In this document: positions 38,601 to 47,966 of the stretch, one piece after another | Layout: the number at the start of each line of letters is the position of its first letter | How positions within the stretch are numbered: position 1 is the stretch's first letter | Assembly: GCA_022494885.1 (NCBI GenBank) | Contig: JAGVSM010001355.1 | Coordinates: 186,001 to 250,000, forward strand | Origin: Micrasema longulum | Taxonomy: Eukaryota > Arthropoda > Insecta > Trichoptera > Brachycentridae | Length of the DNA stretch: 64,000 nt | Direction of reading: 5' to 3' | Position numbers and translations under genes: made by a program | The notes under the pieces: generated by a model | Told to the model about the DNA's origin: nothing | The model's input: only the letters and a program-made list of their open reading frames with translations | Databases searched by the model: none

Positions 38601-41600
38601 ATTCAAAGCGTCAATTTCACATATCTTTTTGTTGTTTCCGCATTATTTTACGATGTGTTTTTAAAAGTCCGTGTTTAATATAATTTATCTAGAATTCAAT
38701 CTATTCATTCAATCGATATAACATCGATTGAATGAACTAATCGTAAATGGGGTGCAAGGAAAATACGTACAAGTTTACGGCAAAATAATAAAATACAGTA
38801 CATTACGGAATTAATGTAACGTTATCATTTATCGGAATAATTCGCCAGTATTAAATGTATATTTTTAAACAAGTCATTATTTTTTCTAATCCTTTTTTTG
38901 TCTCGATAGGAAACGAAATATTTCTGTAATAAAATAATTTGTGTTTATAGAACGCAACATAAATAGTGTGCGGTTTTGTCAACCCTTATTCCGCGGCGGC
39001 GGCGGCGGCGGCGGCATCTCTTTTCTCCGTTTAAAGCCTCTCATCTCTCGCCTCCCTCGTCTCATTTCGCCCGCTCTCCCGAACTTCCTGTTTTCCCGAC
39101 AGTTTCCTCCCAGCCTCCGCTATGTCGCTAATCGACGACGGAGGATAATTTCGTTTTATTTTGTTTCAACAGTTATAATTGAACTATTTTTACGGGATAT
39201 TAAAATGGTGTTACGGAATCCGAGAGAACATTGTCACCATCTCGTTACTCGGGGCCATATCTGGTCCAGACAGAGAGCCGATCATGCCCGTCATATATTG
39301 ACGGGGCGGATTTAAAATGTGGATTTAGAAATGACCTAGGACTTAATCGTAAAATCAAATATGTCTTCCAAAAAGTGAACGATTCGAGTTTACGCGAATC
39401 AGTTTCACTGCGACTTCTGGTGTCTTCAGAGTCTTCCATAGAATTAATATAAATTAAGCGCGTCTTTAGCATAAATAATTGTATTTACATTTATAACCAT
39501 TTAAGTAATTTTACAAAGTTGTGTAGTCAAAATATTTACGTTTTGTTTCTGAAATGCTATACCGCGGCGATAAATCCAACAAAAGTATTCCAAACAAGCG
39601 AGATGCTCCAGATGAGAGAGTTTTGTTCGGTCGATTGTGGCGAGGGACTTTTCAAGCGGTTTTTGCCGAGAAGAATTTCAAATATCGCCGCGCGCTTCTA
39701 GCCGAGAAGGCCAAACACGCCACAGAGAGTACCGGGATGTCCACTCCTCACCACGGCGATGGCGTCCAGTCGGTCGGGAGGTGTCAGAGGACGTCGGCAT
39801 ACCTAATGGGGCACCAAGGGGCCCACGATATGGAGGACGCCTGCCTCAGTCCCGACCTGCGCAGCCTCCTGGCTAGGGTCAGACCCCCGTGCTGCTGCCA
39901 CTGCAACTGTCTCCCTCCGCAAGTGTCCACCTCGCACGACGTAGACAACCTCCAAGTCTACTTGGCCAATAATGGTCATCAGCGAGCAATGCGTTCCGTC
40001 ATAAGGTGGAGACCTCATCTTGAATGCGCAAACTGAATCTCTTTTTTTCTTATCTTATTGAACGTATTTTCTTGTTCCGTAGTGTTCGCGAGACGCACCA
40101 ACTGGCGGAGGCCCAGCAGGAGAAGAATGCGCGGCTCCGGGAGGCATTCGGGATCTCGTCTCACTTTGTGGAGGGCAGCAGTCTGAAGGGGGGGGGCCGC
40201 AGAGGAGAGCCCCTTGCGCCTCCCGCCTACCTCCCCGTGCGTACTCCGACCCCTGAACCAGAACCCGCGCCCAAGAAGAAAAAGAGGCATGCCAGGTGAG
40301 CGTCTAGTTTTCCGTTTATGTCGACAGTTATCTTTTATAAAGCTGTTTATGCTTTAACTTTTTGAAAATCTTCTTGCTAAGTTTCTCAGGAATATGCGCT
40401 TTGAATCGGTAGTGCACGTTTGTGACTGAAGGTTTCTACTATTTAGATAATTTTAGTTGAATAACTAACTGCCTACTGTTATTACAGAGGTCATTTATGA
40501 CAAAAATAAATTATTATTACAATGTTTTTTGATATTATATAGAATATTTTCATTTAAAAAATTTATTTAAATAAAATTTCCTTCAATTCACTTTAAACAA
40601 TCAATTCAATCCGCATTTATTTCGTTTTTTCAGTTCCTCGCCAGAAGTAAAAAAAGATAAGAAAAAGAAATCAAAGAAAAGCAAGAAAGACAGGTATGTG
40701 TACCTTTGGTTTGAATTCACAATAAATAAATTCATTTTATTTTTTAGATCAATAGCGCTGTCCAATTCAATTTTTTATTGGGGTTAATACCCTAATATAA
40801 ATTGAGTTGATATTAGAAACATTATGGATAAGTAAATTTTTACTTTTATAATCTACTTTTGCAATTTTTGTACCTTTACTCATAAATTAAATGAATCTTC
40901 TGTTTTTGAAGAAAAAAATCCTACCTTATTTACAAACTTAAACATACATTAAGGATATTAAATTTCTACATGTTATATCTTGCTCTTGTAACTTTATTAT
41001 TTATGAACCCTTTAGAATATTGATTGTTTGTGTCTGAAAACATAATTATTCATAATATTATTTCATTAGCATTTTTTGAAATACATTGATTGTTTGCCTG
41101 TATTTTATAAACTTAGTATTTTTGCCCCTAGCTATCAAATGGTAATATGTTAATTAAATGCCATTGTGCCCTGTGTTTGTCAGATTACTATTTACTAATT
41201 CAATTTCCTTGTGTGTATAATTTATATTTTACAAATGCCGAAATTTATTTTAATCGCCATCTTATTTCTTTTATAAGTCATTCCTAATCGATGAACAAAA
41301 AGGTAAAAATACTGATATCAATTAAGCAAGACTTTATTACTATATGTGTTGTATTATAGTGTTTTGTGTTTCTACAGAATACGATGTCTTCCACATCCTT
41401 CTCTGTATCTTTCACCATGTTTTTATTATTCCATTTAACTAAATATTCTCCTGTGGAATTGATCAATTCATTTACTTAATCTTCTCGCTTCAATAGCAAA
41501 GATTCACATCATCTATTCTGTAACTTGAGAAGATTAATGCGTGAGCTTCTTTCCTTGGTAATCTTTTGTGATAATCAAATACATTTAGTGTTTTATTTTC

Positions 41601-44600
41601 TGTGAGCGATCTGTAAATTCCATCATTGGGATGCTCATTCCTCTAACTTAAGTGTTCATATGAGAATTTCTGTTCAATTTAGATCTACGACAGCTAAAAA
41701 AGACAAGAAGAAAAAGCGGTCCCGTTCCAGTGAATCTTCCTCTTCCAGCGGTCGTGACAGCGGCTCCGAGAACGAAGAAGTGGAGAAGAGCCGACGCAAG
41801 AAGAAGGTAACACAACAACGTAAAAATGAAATATATCAATTCACACTTGCCCCCCTCTCCCTTCTCACTAATGATATCTATAGAAATGTCTTCTCTAAGA
41901 CTTTGCATGGCCGCAAGATGCCGGGAGCCGCATTCCTGATAACTGTTTCCTAATCATCTTGCTCTCGCTGCATTCAAATATTGTATAGATGGATTTATTT
42001 TGTTTTGTATTTTATTTTACCTTTAAAATCAGAAGTAAATATGTTCTGTTTATGACTGCGCATCATTTCATAGGATAGCCTCTGTGTGAAGAGAAGCTTC
42101 AGTAAGTATTCTTAAAACACAATGACATTTTTGGAATAATTTATATATTTAAACAAATAATATCTATTGAATGTATCGCAACACTAAACACTTCCCACAT
42201 TTCATTTTGTAGGTTAAGTAAAATCAACTGCAGTAAAATCTACTCCACAATTTGTCATAAAATTGTTTTAAATTTTCATTTCACTGAATTTTTTTTTTTA
42301 ATCTGAGCTATTTTCTTATAAAATGAGTCTTTGGAAGCTCTCACTTGCTTCAATTAAATAATTTTGACCAATTTTTTTTCATGTTTATTACTCACTATGT
42401 ATGTATATTATAAATATATTGTACTTGATTCCTTTTAAAATTTGTTCAAGTAAAATATTTTTAGTAAAAACAAAAATTATTATTCACTAAATGATGAAAT
42501 ATGGTCCCACAGCACTAACAGTAACGCTTTTTTTTTACAATTTATTTTATTTTATAAAAATGTATTTTTGCCTACGAGTGTTAGTAGTAATTTGTTTTAG
42601 TAAATGCATGAAATAGCTGTTTCTTGTGTAGGTACTTTAAAAAATCATAGTTTTTTTTCTTCTAAATATCACGTTCTTTCTTTTGTGTGTTAAAAGATGT
42701 TATCATTTTAAGGAATGATTAATGTTATGATTTTTGATGCAGAAAAAACACGAGCCAAAACAGAAAGTGGAAAGTGAGCGAGGCAGCAGCTGTGAAGGGT
42801 AAGCTTGTGTTGAGTTGGTCCTTATTATTAGATTATTATTTTTGTTCTTATTAGTACAAGTCTAATGAACTAATAAATAATATTAGAATACATTTTTTAG
42901 TATTACCAGTATTGGTTTTGTAACACATTTCCTGTAATTTTTTTCAGTTCTCCGGAGAAAATATCTAAGAAAAAGTCTAAAAGACATAATTCTGAGGAGC
43001 CTTCTAAAGGAAAAAAGGACGATTCTACCGGTGCAAGAAATCGCGATAAAAATAAGAAAACTTCGCCCGAGAAAGATAACTATATTTCCAGTAGAAGTAC
43101 TTATGGAGAAGAAAACTCAAAAGCTTCCAGAAAATATGATCATAATTCGGGATCAAAAGAGGACAAAAAGAAACACAATTCTCGGCGAAGTAATTCCAGA
43201 GACCGAAACGAAGTCAGGAATGATTATGGAAGAAAGAGTCGCTCTAAAGATCGCTCTCGTCGGCGTAGCAAATCTCCAAAAAGAAATGCTAAAGATGGGT
43301 TATCTCCCGAAATATCAGACTATACAAGGCGTAGTCGATCTAAGGATCGCTCTTTTCGTAGAAGTCGATCTCCTAAGCGCACTGCAAGGGAAGTTGGATC
43401 ACCAAATGTAGCTGCTAAACCAAACTACTCTAAACGCAGTCGCTCTAAAGAGCGTGTGAGTAGAAGAAGTAGAACTCCTAAACGTTCTGTAAGAGAACTG
43501 TCAGTGGAAAAAGCTAATTATACAAAAAGGAGTCGTTCCAAAGACCACACTTATCGCAGGAGCAGATCTCCAAAACGTAGTAACAAGGATGATTACTCTC
43601 CAGAAAAGATAAAGTCTTCTAAATACACTGGCTACACTGATTCCGCCAGGCGTAGAAATGATGGTAGCCGATCTCCTTTACATTCTAGATATGTAAGGGA
43701 AAGTATTTCTCCAAGACACGATAAAGATCATTATAGAAAACCACGCAGAGAAGATAGTAGATCTCCGGGAAGAAAACGGCATAGTCCCCTTAACAAAAGA
43801 GACAGGTCAAGTCGTTCTCCTTCCTACAAGCGAAGAGAGAGAAACAGGTCACCTTGGAATAACCGAGATCGGTCCCCTAAATTATCTCGCCGTGACAGAA
43901 CTAGTAGGTCTCCAAAATCTCGTGGAGCCAGGAAATCACAGGAAAAACTAAGAAACCACAGTTCATCGCCAAAACATACTCGGCAAAAGAACAGATCACC
44001 TAAAAGATCTAAAAGTCGAACTCCTAAAGATAAACAATCTGAAAAGGTCACAGATAACTTAAACAAATCTCCAGTTCGAAAATCCAAAGTAAATCTTACC
44101 ATTAGTACGGAATCTGCAAAAATAAGTGTGCAAGAACATGCATCACGCACTCCCGATAACTCGCCACCACGCAAAATTGAAAAGGTTACCAAACATTTGG
44201 CAAACAGTGATGTCATCAAACCCAATGAAATTTCTGATGCTACGTTTAATGATGAACAAATATCTAAGGAGGTTCCATCTAATGTAACCAAATCTTCAAA
44301 TACTGAATGTTCTCCGAAACTATCTATTGATTCGTCTAACGTAACAGAGTCAGTACCCACAATAGATATGAATACTAAAGAGCCCATAGATGAAACTTCC
44401 AATAACACTGAAGTTTGTAATATACTGTTGCCTGTAGAACATAATTCTGAAGAAAAAGTAGAAAGCAAAATAGACAAAGAAGAAACACTCTGTAAAAATG
44501 CATCTGAACTTCCTATTGACAATGGAGACAACTCGGATAAACGCAGTCGTTCGGCGGAATCCAAAAGCAGTTCTAGTCTTAGTTATTCCCCTGCGAGGAG

Positions 44601-45982
44601 AAGTCCGGAGAGATATATTGATGTCATTAATAAGCTCTCTGACAAAGATAAATCTAAATACATTCAACCTGGAGCAGAAAAATCTAAAAAACCCAAAGGT
44701 GAAGAAAAGAAATTTAAAAAATATCTCCAGCGCCCGGTAGTCTGCATGTTAGCTTCCTCTAGCGACGAAGAAGATTCTGGTGACCGACACATTGCCTCTA
44801 GGCTAGATGATGAGGAAGACCAAAACATCAAAGAACTTGACTTACTCAAAATTGATTTGGCAATCATAGCTAAAGAATCTGTTAAGAAGAGGATGGAACA
44901 GAAAGCGAGAGATGAAGCGACGCAACCAGCTACAGATAAACCCGGTACTTCATCTTCTACGCTGCCTGCCGTCTTCGACCGGAATGGTTCCGCGTCTTTA
45001 GAGAGCATGGATATTTCACCAGACCACAAGGAGGTTCTCGTGGGAAGTCAGGAGGAGGTGGAGCGTGAAAAAGACAAGGTTTCCATGGAAGTCAAGAGAA
45101 GGAGACTGCAAACTCCAGATAAGAGTCGCTCCACCTCCCACTCTCGTTCCAGATCCCGGTCTTCCTCATCTTCATCTTCTGCATCCACAAGGTTTGTTCA
45201 TCTTTAGTATAATACATACATATTATGTACATACATTACAGCTATTATCATTCTTATGAATTTCATTGCTATTATTACATATTATACATGTATATTTTAG
45301 ACGTTCCAAGCGCAAGTACTCATCGGGTAGTTCTAGTCGTTCCTCCAGCGCTAGCTCTTCTTCTTCTCGCTCCACTCGTTCATCTCGTTCTTCTCGCTCC
45401 CGATCTGGCTCAGCATCTTCCAGGTATGATAAGTTCAAATCGCTTCATTCCTTTTGTAAAAGTGCCTTTTATTCAATTTGTGAAAATGCTTTCTCATATA
45501 CATTGTCATTCCGTTACGCACAAATGTGATTCCGCTGTGGTTTGTTATCTATCCATTTAGTTTTATTTGTCTTTGTACAGATCCGTATCGGCGTCGAGAT
45601 CTCGATCTCCGTCTATTCCTCGAAGAGCTGGGTCTCCCAGTTTCCTGGACAGGCGTCGTATCACAAGGTGAATAATCTAGTCGATCGCTTTATTAGAACC
45701 TGTTAAGATGTGCCTATTGATGTTAGCAAAAGTACTTTATAGATTTCCAAAAGCGTTTTTAAATTAGTTCTGGTTTTCATTTTTTGTAGTCACCCCTATG
45801 TTTTAAGTCGTTACATCGATTTGGAATTCAATTTGTTTTTAATGTATTATATAAATATCATTTCTTTATTCTAGTGGTTATTTTATTTTATGATTTACTT
45901 TTACTATATTGTTTCATTTTCTTTTAGCAAAAAAACAAGAAAATCTTCTTCCAGTTCTGAGGATAGTGATGATTCAAATTAA
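14640..45982 (+). CDS. SRRM2: SRRM2/Cwc21-like serine/arginine repetitive matrix protein
   Basis: Coding exons: 14640-14878, 26235-26339, 40083-40295, 40634-40693, 41683-41806, 42743-42798, 42948-45191, 45301-45423, 45581-45667 and 45928-45982. All introns are GT-AG and phases join, giving 1101 residues. The N-terminus [20 protein letters not shown] is the near-invariant SRRM2 start. The cwf21 helical region follows at about residues 55-110 (DHERKRKIE, ELEDVLEQQG, EVEEKIAEYRAKL), then ETHQLAEAQQEKNARLREAFGI. This part docks on the spliceosome near Prp8/Snu114 in the family. Lysine-rich linkers precede a long RS domain with about 30-residue repeats around (K/R)RSRSK(D/E)R and RSRSPKR (43220-43580), then an acidic Ser/Thr-rich stretch and RS runs up to KKTRKSSSSSEDSDDSN. 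It is a nuclear speckle splicing factor in known relatives. Introns of 11.4 and 13.7 kb are packed with transposons. An alternative terminal exon lies at 47967-48189. Confidence 0.94.
14879..16392. other. SRRM2 intron 2, 5' part
   Basis: Mostly AT-rich. A GC-richer segment at 15640-15970 has short open frames but no recognised product; it may be an unrecognised old element. Confidence 0.4.
16393..16545 (+). mobile_element. tRNA-derived SINE, copy 2 (diverged)
   Basis: The head GGCGGCGAGTAGTGGCTAAG, B box AGTTCGATTCC, body TTTCTCAAGCCTGTGCCCTG and terminal GGTGCAAAAAAAATATT are those of the SINE at 10050, with small deletions. Confidence 0.7.
17165..17290 (+). repeat. Dispersed repeat family G, copy 2
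   Basis: 'CATTTACAGGCCGTATGGCC' followed by CACATTTTACTCACTGTAAA and ATATTCACC matches the copies at 805 (+) and 29640 (-). Confidence 0.5.
17970..19915 (+). mobile_element. RTE-like LINE fragment split by a TTAA foldback element
   Basis: Degraded RT sequence includes DDALLLASNKEDLKFLL (the YADD region, with the tyrosine-alanine lost) and SDLLMNVDKSNVMDF before the insertion. After it come LAVQVLEPTLMYGGEALNW, ETKLKAVDMRSLRRMCNK and a 3' part ending AAATGGCGTGATGG. The RMCN-type C-terminus is typical of RTE-like LINEs. The insertion occupies 18450-19432. Many stops; inactive. Confidence 0.7.
18450..19432. mobile_element. TTAA-flanked foldback element (983 bp)
   Basis: It is flanked by TTAA at 18446-18449 and 19433-19436. 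The long inverted termini start GGCTGTAGTCTGGTAAAACG and remain similar for over 100 bases. A second, internal inverted repeat (about 18997-19037 against 19222-19258, 'GGCAGAAGGGACCATCTGTA') suggests a nested palindrome. TTAA duplication suggests piggyBac-type mobilisation, but the ends do not start with CCC. No coding capacity. Confidence 0.75.
19916..20548. other. SRRM2 intron 2, AT-rich part
   Basis: I see no element or exon here. Confidence 0.4.
20549..21321. mobile_element. Inverted-repeat element hosting a nested MITE
   Basis: The left part TTTCGCCGCCAAATAAGTAA, CTAGGCTGTTCATTAAATG and 'GAATGGCTAGGC' recur in inverse order at the right, ending CTATTTGGCGGCGACATAG. The arms are about 110 bases but diverged. 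The Harbinger-like MITE at 20680-20922 is inserted inside. The superfamily is unassigned. Confidence 0.6.
20680..20922. mobile_element. Foldback MITE with TAA duplication (Harbinger-like), copy 2
   Basis: It begins AGCTAGGGTTTCCTAGGACA and ends with the inverse, flanked by TAA at 20677-20679 and 20923-20925. It is 243 bp and mostly self-complementary, and its arms are closer to a perfect match than those of copy 1 at 8052-8284. Confidence 0.8.
21322..23710. other. SRRM2 intron 2, AT-rich part
   Basis: No exon or element was recognised. A mildly GC-rich patch at 21740-22140 has overlapping short frames on both strands without a recognisable product. Confidence 0.4.
23711..23802 (+). repeat. 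LINE 3' tail with TAAA repeats
   Basis: The sequence TTGGTTGGAAGAAATTGCC...GGCAATAAGCCCGCCAATG leads into a (AAAT)n end. The same tail ends the LINE fragment at 28370-28860 (-) and occurs at 57945-58025 (-). A 5'-truncated insertion. Confidence 0.65.
24320..24490 (-). mobile_element. tRNA-derived SINE, copy 3
   Basis: On the - strand it runs from CTCCGTGGAGTAATGGTTAAG (A-box part) through GGTTTCAAGTTCGATTCCC (B box) to 'GGCCTCCTGGCCTG' and a GTGCAAAAAAAATAC end. Same family as 10050-10230. Confidence 0.75.
24575..24842 (-). mobile_element. Second tRNA-derived SINE family
   Basis: On the - strand the head GTCGGCCTCGTGGTGTAATG and CTCGGGTTCGATTCCCGAC give well-preserved A and B boxes. The body differs from the first SINE family: it ends in 'ACCAATGCAGTGCCCTATGC' and ACCATTAGATGCGG. 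Its 3' portion recurs at 37395-37440. The tRNA-like part is intact enough to be mistaken for a tRNA gene. Confidence 0.65.
25000..25680 (+). mobile_element. Non-LTR retrotransposon C-terminal fragment
   Basis: A frame reaching its stop at 25260 encodes LSKLVNNVVDCPLLTSSLEY, IPNRTRLHTTF and an RTNSRKNVFF/ACHYYNTVL end. This is the C-terminal tail seen after the RT domain of jockey/R1-type LINEs. Frameshifted and 5' truncated. Confidence 0.6.
25756..26121. mobile_element. MITE family F, copy 2
   Basis: It shares 'GTAAAAATTAGAGCATATAA', 'TTCCGGTTTCGGGAAGCCAA', AAAACTTTAAAAAATCGTAG and a terminal 'CATTGAACCTTCCTCGTT' with copies 3 and 6. The left terminus is eroded. It sits just upstream of SRRM2 exon 3. 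Confidence 0.6.
26340..28369. other. SRRM2 intron 3, 5' part
   Basis: AT-rich. It includes a short inverted-repeat element at 27226-27375 and a (GA)n microsatellite at about 28217-28237. No exon was recognised. Confidence 0.4.
27226..27375. repeat. Inverted-repeat pair (small MITE candidate)
   Basis: 'GCGACATGTATCAACTTTAC' and AGAAG on the left (27226-27258) are repeated inverted at 27341-27375 with about two mismatches, around an 82-base centre. Confidence 0.55.
28370..28860 (-). mobile_element. LINE C-terminal fragment with 3' tail
   Basis: On the - strand, 28846-28658 encodes SVHAARLWNHPPSTIKDVTT followed by LSLFKSRLKKHLLSLP, the typical end of a jockey/CR1-type RT ORF. The tail contains GAAGAAATTGCCATTTGAC and AATAAGCCCGTCAATG and ends in AAAATAAAATAAA at about 28385. 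Confidence 0.75.
28931..29274. repeat. 172-bp direct tandem duplication
   Basis: Units 28931-29102 and 29103-29274 are almost identical, with only a handful of differences (for example GTGTCAAAGG against GTGCCAAAGG). It has no coding frame. The high identity points to a recent duplication. Confidence 0.85.
29640..29790 (-). repeat. Dispersed repeat family G, copy 3
   Basis: Its reverse complement contains ACATTTTAGAGAAGGGAAAA, GGGTTTATGGCCTGTC and CACTTTACACACTGTGTAAT, matching 805-910. It is the longest copy here. Confidence 0.5.
30717..30790 (+). repeat. tRNA-like SINE head, diverged
   Basis: GTGGCGTGGTGGTATTAGTG with GGTTAGCACTT resembles an A-box arm, and GATTTGATTCCTAAC a damaged B box. 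The body is not recognisable. Confidence 0.35.
31821..32071. repeat. Inverted-repeat element candidate A
   Basis: The left arm 31821-31852 ('ATATATCTGTGGCTTGG') is repeated inverted at 32039-32071 with a few mismatches, around about 186 bases. Probably a MITE; target duplication not defined. Confidence 0.5.
32166..32402. repeat. Inverted-repeat element candidate B
   Basis: 'CGTGATCGTAGAACAACGAC' at 32167-32187 recurs inverted at 32380-32400 ('GTCGTTGTTCAACGATCACG'). A (TA)n run near 32275-32292 lies between. Distinct from the pair ending at 32071. Confidence 0.5.
32965..33329. mobile_element. MITE family F, copy 3
   Basis: The termini AAGGAAGTTCAGTGCTACGG and AACACTGAACTTCCTCATT are inverted and well preserved, with family internal landmarks in order. 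It is the best reference copy of the family in this window, at about 365 bp. Confidence 0.7.
33358..33432 (-). repeat. Possible third tRNA-like element
   Basis: The - strand reads GTTGTGGCACAGTTGGTTCA, then a CTGTGAAACTGGCG anticodon-arm-like stretch and TCGCGGGTTGCAAG. This is cloverleaf-like but lacks a good B box. A SINE relic is more likely than a gene. Confidence 0.3.
33470..33580 (-). mobile_element. tRNA-derived SINE, copy 4 (3' part)
   Basis: The - strand shows 'CCCGGTGAGAACACAAAAAT', TTTTTCTCAAGCCTGGGTG, GGGCCTTCTGGCTTGTTGTG and GTGCAAACAATC. It is cut at the B box, so the tRNA-like head is missing. Confidence 0.7.
33658..34085. mobile_element. MITE family F, copy 4, nested in piggyBac
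   Basis: It starts AATGAGGAAGTTAAGTG and ends GAAGTTCCTCATT, opposite in orientation to copy 3. Internal 'CCGCGTAAGAAAACATTTTT' and 'TTCCCGTAGGGCTGAAGTTC' match the family. Confidence 0.7.
35617..35806. mobile_element. Penelope-like terminus, 78-bp-arm hairpin, copy 2
   Basis: Arms 35612-35689 and 35694-35771 are almost perfect inverse copies around a CTTC loop. The insertion is bracketed by a 12-bp duplication AAGCACCAATAA (35605-35616 and 35807-35818), which is retroelement-like rather than TTAA or TA. On the - strand, ATGAAGATGGCT, a loop, AGCCGAAACGTCGG resembles a hammerhead core with its first C changed. The insertion disrupts the piggyBac frame. Confidence 0.5.
36966..37252. mobile_element. 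Penelope-like terminus with hammerhead-like core, copy 3
   Basis: Inverted arms at 36966-37060 and 37175-37252 share 'GGTAAAGTATCCAAAATAAA'-type sequence and CACTTT. On the - strand at 37043-37075, TTGATAATGTCCTATCAAGA leads into CGAAACTCGTCGC. This matches the pattern CUGANGA, stem II GUCC/..GAC, GAAAC, stem. The second arm also has ACGAAACGCGTCATAC. Confidence 0.45.
37395..37440 (-). repeat. 3' fragment of the second SINE family
   Basis: 'GATGGTGCATAGGGCACTGC' followed by ATTGGTACACC matches the 3' part of the element at 24575-24842. Confidence 0.5.
37454..37719. mobile_element. Inverted-repeat MITE candidate
   Basis: TATCGTCGGTCGGTGTGCAT plus TACCGCCGATC on the left recurs inverted at 37687-37718 with about three mismatches. 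The element is about 266 bp with no frame. The flanks allow a TA duplication but do not prove it. Confidence 0.6.
37720..38974. other. SRRM2 intron 3, no feature recognised
   Basis: A + frame at 37731-38078 and a - frame at 38281-38583 have somewhat protein-like composition, but I recognise no family and see no splice structure for either. Confidence 0.35.
38975..40030 (+). other. GC- and CpG-rich island, possible internal SRRM2 promoter/first exon
   Basis: A (GGC)n run at about 38993-39015 opens a GC-rich block in otherwise AT-rich intron. It continues almost to SRRM2 exon 4 at 40083. A 160-residue + frame (39554-40036) contains ATESTGMSTPHHGDG, LSPDLRSLLARVRPPCCCHC and HDVDNLQVYLANNGHQRAMR. 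I recognise no domain in it. A weak donor, ATAAG/GTGGAG near 39998-40010, would join exon 4 in frame (one-in-three by chance). It could be an alternative first exon, an unrelated exon, or a regulatory island. Confidence 0.3.
43220..43580 (+). repeat. About 30-residue coding repeats in the SRRM2 RS domain
   Basis: Four successive units contain RKSRSKDRS/RRSRSKDRS/KRSRSKERV/KRSRSKDHT, each followed by a RRS(K/R)SPKR or RRSRTPKR motif and a variable spacer. The DNA units are diverged, so the repeat is not recent. Confidence 0.7.
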
Positions 45983-46137
45983 ATTAATTCTTTTTTTGTA
46001 TACTCAAGACTCTAATTTATTATAAGTTTTGTTTTATTCGGAGTATTATTTTGTAGAAATGAATTAATTTATGTGCTGCTTGTCTATATTATGTGTTTTG
46101 TATTTTATTTCCTTATTTTGTATAATATAGTAAGCCG

Positions 46138-46143
46138 AATAAA
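46138..46143 (+). promoter_or_regulatory. Polyadenylation signal of the short SRRM2 form
   Basis: An AATAAA hexamer 156 bases after the stop at 45982, followed by T/G-rich sequence. Confidence 0.6.
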
Positions 46144-46149
46144 TTGTGT

Positions 46150-47960
46150 TTTTCAGTATTATTTTCTTTTATTTATTAGTTGTTTTGTTTGGCTGTGTGC
46201 TATGCACTTATTTATTGTTGTTTCGCAGTGTTTATAGAAATATCACACTTTTGAAAAATTACTTAATATTATTATATGATAATAAATAATTTACTTGTGG
46301 CTGCCATAAAAAAAATTGTCTCCCAACATTTAGATGTTTTGTCAGTTTCTTGTTACAAAACAATAAATTATAACACTGGTTTATTCATATATCTCAACAA
46401 AACTAAAGAAGCTTATGATGTTAAAAGTTATCAATATAATTATATATTATTAATTATCATTCTGAGACTGACAATAACACTATAGTCGGGGTCTGGCTGG
46501 TCGATATTCACGAATATATTATGTATATTCTTGAATGTCAAAGCGCCAATTTTTATCCAAACTTAACCAGGCAGCGTCAAAACACATTACCGCATTCCTT
46601 CTGTGCATCTTGAATGTAGACCCCGTCTATACCTATAGAGCAGAAGAAGCCTTCATCTTTGCAAGTAAAAAATATAAAGTAATGAGGACTGTAAAGAAAT
46701 GATTAAACAGAGTTACATCCACTTTACAAATAGTGCATTATGTATGTATATTTGTGCATTATTGCTTAATACATACATTGTATGTATTTTAGCTTGTGTT
46801 AAATACATTTTGAAAATTATCAATCCGATTCACATCTGTACTTCACTGGAACATTGATTCATTATGGTAAGTGCCCACACTGTTTTTGATATGCATGAAG
46901 AATGTTTGAGTATTACATTTCTTATGTTGCATGACCTCACTTTGCTAGTTCTTCAAAATGCAGATTTTTTATTTGTTATGACATGTCTATACCTTCTTTT
47001 AACTGTATCTCAAAAACTTTCAAATAGAGTCAAAATATTAACATCACAACAGAGTTGAGGAAAAAGTGTATGTATTATGATTATTGTGACTTCACTGGAA
47101 ATCAAACTCATTCAGAACCCTCGGTAATAACATAATAAGTCGGCGTCTTAGCTGTCATGGAGACTGTCCTTCCAATGAAAACAATTCTTTAAAAAAACAT
47201 ACCGGACTATTTATTACATACATTAGTTTCTTTTTTTTAAAATCAATTATTAAGAATTATTCATTCATTCTTGCCAATTAGTAATAATTCTGTGAAATGA
47301 AATTCATCAGTAATTATTTCATTAATGCAGTACCTAATTTTTACTATTATGTTTTGGGAAGAAGCTTAAGGTAAATAATATTAATTTTATGTAAGATTTT
47401 TTTCAGAAATCCACTAATAATTATATTTCTGGGTGTATTTTTAGGTTAATTCATAATTTTAGTTGATGTTTTTTTTCCTTAGCATGAAATGTTTGTTTAT
47501 ACCAAAAATGTTGCCTTTATATTCCTAACAAAAAATAATGGTAAAATGAGCTGAGCATTCTAAAACAAAGAACAGTAAATGATTTTATACATTAACATCT
47601 AATCTCAAAATAATTGTGAACCTAACATTTAAAAATAGGTACTAATAATAATTAATACATAATCATACTTCCTTTTAATTAAAGATATTTTTTGCACATC
47701 TCAATATCTTAATTTAAAATCATTATCAATTCTCTAGTTTACTAGTGGAATATTTTTTTTGAGTACTGTTACTTACTTAACTTATTAAAACTTATTTTAA
47801 TAAGAAATTTGAATCGTCTTTATTGACTTTTTGAGAGATCTATATAGAAAGTAACATTCCGCACATTTCTGTAGACTTTTGAATGTCCCACTATTTCCAC
47901 TAGATGATTGATGTGATGTCTCACTTCCTATTTGAAAACATAAAATAAATATGGCAAATG
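46150..47960. other. Last SRRM2 intron (long form) or 3' flank
   Basis: AT-rich with no element recognised. It separates the exon 11 terminal form from the alternative last exon. Confidence 0.4.
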
Positions 47961-47966
47961 TTTTAG

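Noticed and set aside
43824..44564. 246-residue open frame on the - strand
   Set aside because: It is the antisense shadow of the SRRM2 RS-domain exon; biased codons leave the opposite strand open.
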